From positions 1 through 9,585 of the forward strand of contig JAYEIA010000170.1 in the NCBI GenBank assembly GCA_034659855.1: 9,585 nucleotides of DNA, given 5' to 3'. This document shows, one piece after another, positions 5,846 to 9,585 of the stretch. The position numbers and the translations under genes are program-made. The stretch's first letter is position 1; every line of letters starts with the position of its first letter. The notes under the pieces are model-generated. The model worked only from the letters and a program-made list of their open reading frames with translations, ran no database searches and was not told where the DNA came from. This DNA is from JAYEIA01 sp034659855 (GTDB lineage: Bacteria; Bacteroidota; Bacteroidia; Bacteroidales; JAADGE01).

Positions 5846-6475
5846 ATGAATGTCCTAACGATGAGAATGAACATACAAATAAAAACCCTGTTTTTCGTTT
5901 TATTTCTCAGTGTCCCTATGCTCAGTTATTCGCAAGTTGATGCCGGAATAGGTTTTTCTTCATTTTCGGTACATCCCTTTGCGGAGAATGATTTAGCTTT
6001 GGTTAACAAAAGTATTGACAACAAAGGCTACTTTACATTTGAACCCGGACTCAATGCCGATTTCAATGTGCCGGTGCATAACAATATCAGAGCCGGCGGC
6101 GGAATAAAAGTTATCAGCGACAGATTTTCGGGCGTAACCATCGGCCTTGATGCGCATGTAATTTTCAAACTGATGAAATACTGGAACCATCGTCTGTTCA
6201 TAGGCGTGGGACCGGCAGTATATATTTATCAAAACAGAGATTTGCCGGAGAACTACACCGGAGATGAAAGATATACCCTGAGTGAGGGCGGCCTCCCCTA
6301 CCGCTTGGTTCCTGTTACGGGTTTTATTGAATACTCATACAATATTAATAAACAGACTTGGCTTACGCTTAGCTTAAATCAGCCTCATCCGGTATCTATC
6401 GGGTTTGCAGCCGGCGTTCGTTTTATCATTCCCGACAGTGGCGGTAAAGGTTGTGATTGCCCGAGCTACCGATAA
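5846..6475 (+). CDS. Exported protein, probable outer-membrane beta-barrel, unknown function
   Basis: The 209-residue protein has a signal peptide (a hydrophobic run near residues 14-28 ending SYSQ, then VDAGIGF). Starts at 5846, 5861 or 5867 are all possible; the two later ones give a more typical length before the hydrophobic core. The mature part alternates hydrophobic and polar residues in beta-strand-like stretches (AGIGFSSFSV, GYFTFEPGLNADF, NNIRAGGGIKVI, HRLFIGVGPAVYIY, TGFIEYSYNI, SIGFAAGVRFII). This suggests a small OmpW/OmpA-like barrel of about eight strands. The strand pattern should then end the protein, but a tail with a CDC motif (C203, C205) follows. No specific family is recognised. 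It probably follows the 76-aa membrane protein on the same transcript. Confidence 0.75.
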   Translation: MNVLTMRMNIQIKTLFFVLFLSVPMLSYSQVDAGIGFSSFSVHPFAENDLALVNKSIDNKGYFTFEPGLNADFNVPVHNNIRAGGGIKVISDRFSGVTIGLDAHVIFKLMKYWNHRLFIGVGPAVYIYQNRDLPENYTGDERYTLSEGGLPYRLVPVTGFIEYSYNINKQTWLTLSLNQPHPVSIGFAAGVRFIIPDSGGKGCDCPSYR

Positions 6476-6560
6476 GTTGCATTTATTAGTTGAATTTAGG
6501 ATATGTTAAAAACACACAAAGCCTTTACTGTTTTATATTGACAAGCAGCAGGCAGAACCC

Positions 6561-7511
6561 ATGCCGTTAAATACTCAAGCAAAAAAAATAATCTATACAG
6601 CGTTTAAGATTGCAGTAATTGCACTTTCCTACTATTACATTTTTCATCGACTAAAGGCACATCAAAGCTATGCTGAATTACATATTCGAACGTTATATGT
6701 TCCGTATATTGTTATTGCCGGATTGCTGATGCCGGTTAATTGGTTGATTGAATCCGGAAAATGGAAGTATTTATTGTCCGCCATTCAACACATTTCCTTG
6801 CCCCATGCACTAAAGTCAGTATTATCCGGAGTAACTTTGGGTATTTTTACACCAAACAGAATCGGAGAACTTGCCGGCCGGACTTTTATTTTAGAAAAGA
6901 AACATCGAATACCGTCGGTATATGCTGCAGCAGCCGGAAGCTTAGCTCAAACTACCGTAACTTTTCTTTTGGGTTTACCGGCTGTTATACTGCTGTATTT
7001 AAACCATACCTCTTCACAATTATCGGCAAACTATCCGGGAGCAACTCTGATAGTTCTCACAAGCGTCAGTTTCTTTGTCTTGTTATTATATTTTAGGCTT
7101 GATGTGGTAGTATCCATTGCTCAAAACACTAAATGCCTTAAAACCCGTCTCAAGCATATAGACGTGTTAAACTCTTATTCTTCCGTAAAATTAATTAAAC
7201 TTCTCGGATACAGCACCGTCCGATATGCTGTTTTTCTTTTTCAATACTATCTTCTGCTTATATTTTTTAATGTAGATATTGGACTCCCGGAAGCACTAAT
7301 TGCCGCAGCAGCAGCATTTTTCATAAATACCGTAATACCGAGTATAGTATTGGCTGACGTAGGGATAAGAGGCTCAACGGCACTGCTGTTTTTTGGTTTA
7401 TATTCCGACAACAATCCGGGAATACTTTGGGCTGCTTTTGCTCTGTGGCTCATCAATTTGGTGATACCCGCCCTCTTAGGTTCATTTATTTTCTTCAAAA
7501 CAAAACTCTGA
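6561..7511 (+). CDS. Flippase-like integral membrane protein (LPG synthase TM region family)
   Basis: This 316-residue protein has about eight hydrophobic segments (near residues 12-28, 46-62, 85-96, 125-147, 160-178, 217-236, 244-263 and 287-312). The family is recognised by WLIESGKWKYLL (61-72), GVTLGIFTPNRIGELAGRTF (90-109) and NTVIPSIVLADVGIRGSTALLFF (256-278). These match the lysylphosphatidylglycerol-synthase transmembrane region / UPF0104-like family, whose members are often called flippase-like proteins. The soluble aminoacyl-transferase domain of true MprF is absent, so a synthase role is not supported; moving a lipid or glycolipid across the membrane is an inference. It lies 74 bp upstream of the lipoprotein gene. 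A shared transcript is possible but not required. Confidence 0.85.
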   Translation: MPLNTQAKKIIYTAFKIAVIALSYYYIFHRLKAHQSYAELHIRTLYVPYIVIAGLLMPVNWLIESGKWKYLLSAIQHISLPHALKSVLSGVTLGIFTPNRIGELAGRTFILEKKHRIPSVYAAAAGSLAQTTVTFLLGLPAVILLYLNHTSSQLSANYPGATLIVLTSVSFFVLLLYFRLDVVVSIAQNTKCLKTRLKHIDVLNSYSSVKLIKLLGYSTVRYAVFLFQYYLLLIFFNVDIGLPEALIAAAAAFFINTVIPSIVLADVGIRGSTALLFFGLYSDNNPGILWAAFALWLINLVIPALLGSFIFFKTKL

Positions 7512-7585
7512 ACTGAATAATTCAGGCTAAAACCTTATCTTTAACAAAAAAATCAGTATATTCGTAGAGATAAAGAACAGTAGCC

Positions 7586-8005
7586 ATGAAAAAAATACTC
7601 TCTGCTTTACATCAAAAAATCATTGTTGTTTTATTGGGCATGATTGGCTTTTCGGTTGGCTGTATTCGAGCCGAATACGGCGTTCCTACAGCTGACTTTA
7701 TCCTCAACGGAGAAGTAAAATCCCGAACTACCGAGCTTCCGATTACCGGTATTCAAATAACCATGCGCCATGATACCGTATTCACCAATCAAAACGGAGC
7801 CTATGATATAACGATTTATGATTTTCCGACAGAGCAAACATACAATGTACGATTTGAAGATATTGACGGACAAACCAACGGCAGTTTCGAGTCAAAAGAT
7901 ACCTCAATAACATTTTCAGGTGATAATTTTTCGGGCGGCGACGGATGGTACGAAGGAGAAACCCACAAGACTTTAACCGTATTTTTAGATGAAACGCCGG
8001 AATAA
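7586..8005 (+). CDS. Putative lipoprotein of an rSAM/lipoprotein system
   Basis: This 139-residue protein has a lysine-rich N-terminus, a hydrophobic segment (12-25) and a putative lipidation cysteine C26 (FSVGC). The lipobox is not ideal, with Ser at -3. Directly after the cysteine comes EYGVPTADF, the Tyr-Gly-x-Pro hallmark I recall for the rSAM/lipoprotein family (TIGR04134). Residues about 40-85 resemble a carboxypeptidase-regulatory-like beta-sandwich: an NGEV start, PITGIQITM, then TNQNGAYDI. The C-terminus has SGGDGWYEGE before a last beta strand. C26 is the only cysteine. The 3' end overlaps the radical SAM gene by 17 nt, so translation is probably coupled. A weak -7-like TATATTCG at 7557-7564 could serve as promoter, but I would not rely on it. 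Confidence 0.88.
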   Translation: MKKILSALHQKIIVVLLGMIGFSVGCIRAEYGVPTADFILNGEVKSRTTELPITGIQITMRHDTVFTNQNGAYDITIYDFPTEQTYNVRFEDIDGQTNGSFESKDTSITFSGDNFSGGDGWYEGETHKTLTVFLDETPE

Positions 8006-9074
8006 ACTAAGCCTGAAAAAACGACTCGGGCTCAAGCTCTATAAACAATACAAAGCCAACGAAACCAAGGCTCATCAACTCAAATATTTGTTTTGGGAAT
8101 GTACGTTGCGGTGTAATTTGTCGTGCCTGCATTGCGGAAGTGATTGTAAAGTAGATTCTTCGGTAAAGGATATGCCTTTGACTGATTTCCTCAAAGTTAT
8201 TGATGAAATCAGTCCGACAATAAACCCGAACAAAACCATGATAGTACTTACCGGCGGAGAACCTTTGGTGAGAAAGGATATTGCTCAATGCGGGAAAGAA
8301 CTGTACCAAAGAGGTTTCCCCTGGGGCATGGTTACAAATGGATATTTACTGAACAAGCAACGATTTTCGGAGCTGATGCAGTCCGGCCTGCGTGCTTTAA
8401 CCATTAGCCTTGACGGTTTTGAGGATGAACATGATTGGTTCAGAAATCGCAAAGGCTCATACCGGCGAGCCAAACAAGCCATTGATAGGGCCGCAAAAGA
8501 ACCCGACTTGGAATTTGATGTGGTTACTTGCGTTAATAAAAAAAGTATAAGCCGGCTGCAAGATCTTAAAAATGAACTCATTAAAGCCGGCGTAAAACAA
8601 TGGCGGTTGTTTACGGTTTTCCCCATTGGGCGAGCCAAAGAAAATGATCTGCTGCTCTTGAGCAACAAGCAATTCAGACAGCTTTTTGATTTTATTAAAG
8701 CAACCCGAAAAGAAGGAAAAATCAGTGCTTCATATGGCTGCGAAGGTTTTCTCGGTAATTATGAAGCCGAAGTCAGAGACAATTTTTTCTTTTGCAGAGC
8801 CGGTATCTCTATTGGGTCAGTTTTGGCCGACGGCTCAATTTCTGCCTGCCCGAGTTTGAGAGAAAATTTTGTACAAGGAAATATCTATTCCGACAGTTTT
8901 ACCGATGTCTGGGAAAATAAATTTCAGGCCATGCGTGACCGGTCTTGGACAAAAACCGGCCCATGTGCCAATTGCGAGTATTATGCATATTGTGAAGGTA
9001 ACGGCCTACATTTAAGAGACGAAAAAACCGGCAAATTGCTCTTTTGCCATTATGAAAAGATCACCAATGAATAA
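7989..9074 (+). CDS. Radical SAM/SPASM enzyme of an rSAM/lipoprotein system
   Basis: This 361-residue protein matches the radical SAM fold with a C-terminal SPASM domain (as I recall, family TIGR04133). A basic N-terminal extension (1-30) precedes WECTLRCNLSCLHCGSDC, whose C42, C46 and C49 form the canonical CxxxCxxC for the SAM-binding 4Fe-4S cluster. TGGEP is at 88-92 and TISLDG at 138-143. The SPASM part has C251, C269, C287, C326, C329, C335 and C353, seven cysteines suited to two auxiliary clusters, with YYAYCEGNG and a final FCHYEK. Members modify peptides or proteins made from neighbouring genes. The obvious candidate substrate is the overlapping lipoprotein, but the reaction is unknown. 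The start at 7989 is the only one that keeps the N-terminal region. The stop overlaps the next gene. Confidence 0.93.
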   Translation: MKRRNKLSLKKRLGLKLYKQYKANETKAHQLKYLFWECTLRCNLSCLHCGSDCKVDSSVKDMPLTDFLKVIDEISPTINPNKTMIVLTGGEPLVRKDIAQCGKELYQRGFPWGMVTNGYLLNKQRFSELMQSGLRALTISLDGFEDEHDWFRNRKGSYRRAKQAIDRAAKEPDLEFDVVTCVNKKSISRLQDLKNELIKAGVKQWRLFTVFPIGRAKENDLLLLSNKQFRQLFDFIKATRKEGKISASYGCEGFLGNYEAEVRDNFFFCRAGISIGSVLADGSISACPSLRENFVQGNIYSDSFTDVWENKFQAMRDRSWTKTGPCANCEYYAYCEGNGLHLRDEKTGKLLFCHYEKITNE

Positions 9075-9585
9075 GCCCCTCAATAAATTCAAGAATACAG
9101 AAGAGGCCGAAGAGTTTCTTCGCCGACCGAGTAAAAAACAAATTGACTTGCTTATTGAGTCTATTACGACAGGGAGTAAAACCTTAGAGATGGTCTATTC
9201 CATTGCCGTTTCAGATAAAAATCCGGCCGCTTGGCGTGCCTCTTGGGTGCTGGTACACATCGACAAACAAAAGCCGCAACTGCTCAATTCCTATGAAGAC
9301 AAAATGATTGATGACTACAATCGTATGCCCACCGACCGGCAAAAAGCAAGTATTTTGCAGATATTAACCCATCGAAATTTCTCGATTGCACAGACCGGTA
9401 ATTTATTTGATGCCGCCCTATACAACTTGATTGCTGCCGGCAAACCCATGTATTTCAGAATGTACTCTCTAATATTTCTTGAACATTTTGTTTCCATGGT
9501 TCCTGAATTGGCACCGGAGGTATTGGCTGTAATTGAGGGTGAGAACAATCTGCCGTCTAATCATTCCATTAAGCTGGCCGTCAAT
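9067..9585 (+). CDS. HEAT-repeat-like protein, N-terminal part (3' truncated by window end)
   Basis: The frame is open from the ATG at 9067 to the window edge, 173 codons; an in-frame ATG at 9052 is an alternative start. The 9067 start overlaps the radical SAM stop by 8 nt and has AAAAGA a few bases upstream. The sequence is all-helical in character, with repeats typical of HEAT-like proteins: AAWRASWVLVHIDKQKPQLL (55-74), KASILQILTHRNF (93-105), KPMYFRMYSLIFLEHFVSMVPEL (126-148). I recall related Bacteroidota proteins of about 200 residues with a W-R-A-x-W-V-L motif, some misnamed adenylosuccinate lyase. No catalytic motif is visible. The overlap suggests co-translation with the radical SAM enzyme and possibly a scaffold or partner role, which is inference. 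Confidence 0.8.
   Translation, partial: MNKPLNKFKNTEEAEEFLRRPSKKQIDLLIESITTGSKTLEMVYSIAVSDKNPAAWRASWVLVHIDKQKPQLLNSYEDKMIDDYNRMPTDRQKASILQILTHRNFSIAQTGNLFDAALYNLIAAGKPMYFRMYSLIFLEHFVSMVPELAPEVLAVIEGENNLPSNHSIKLAVN

Noticed and set aside
6561..7511. Identification as MprF lysylphosphatidylglycerol synthase
   Set aside because: Only the transmembrane region family is matched; the C-terminal aminoacyl-phosphatidylglycerol synthase domain is absent in this 316-aa protein.
7536..7564. Promoter candidates TATCTTTA (7536-7543) and TATATTCG (7557-7564) before the lipoprotein gene
   Set aside because: Each has a mismatch in the key TTTG and no -33 box at a suitable distance, so neither is listed as a feature.

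Overview
The window looks like chromosomal DNA of a member of the Bacteroidota, probably a marine, sediment or gut-type Bacteroidales or Flavobacteriia relative. The signs are a C-terminal type IX secretion (T9SS) sorting domain, promoter cores of the TAnnTTTG type, a TPR/SpoIIE phosphatase typical of the phylum, and a radical SAM/lipoprotein gene pair known mainly from this phylum. Every gene I can support is on the + strand.

Layout. (1) 1-929 is the 3' end of a secreted, T9SS-sorted adhesin-like protein. It is visibly more AT-rich than the rest of the window. (2) 930-1296 is non-coding, with a GC-rich hairpin, a dispersed-repeat copy and a good promoter core. (3) 1297-4433 is a two-gene unit with a 5-nt gap: a membrane-anchored TPR sensor with a PP2C/SpoIIE phosphatase domain, then an AEC-family permease. 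(4) 4434-5584 is about 1.15 kb without a credible gene. It is filled with nested inverted repeats: a 95-bp three-way-junction hairpin, a 314-bp MITE-like palindromic element with a 5-bp flanking direct repeat, a pair of mutually exclusive hairpins, and a 101-bp foldback element. (5) 5585-6475 holds a 76-aa single-span membrane protein followed by an exported, probably outer-membrane beta-barrel protein. (6) 6561-9585 holds a flippase-like (LPG synthase TM region) membrane protein, a putative lipoprotein, a radical SAM/SPASM enzyme overlapping it by 17 nt, and the start of a HEAT-repeat-like protein overlapping the enzyme by 8 nt and running off the window.

How the genes may work together. The lipoprotein and radical SAM enzyme form the rSAM/lipoprotein system (families I recall as TIGR04134 and TIGR04133). 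The enzyme is expected to modify the lipoprotein or act on something linked to it, and the chemistry is, to my knowledge, undetermined. The only cysteine in the lipoprotein is the putative lipidation residue, which limits the possible chemistry. The overlapping HEAT-like gene may be a third, less noticed partner.

The two strongest points for follow-up are the rSAM/lipoprotein/HEAT overlap cluster and the nested palindromic island at 4580-5434. The island is not explained by any gene and looks like small non-autonomous elements inserted into one another.
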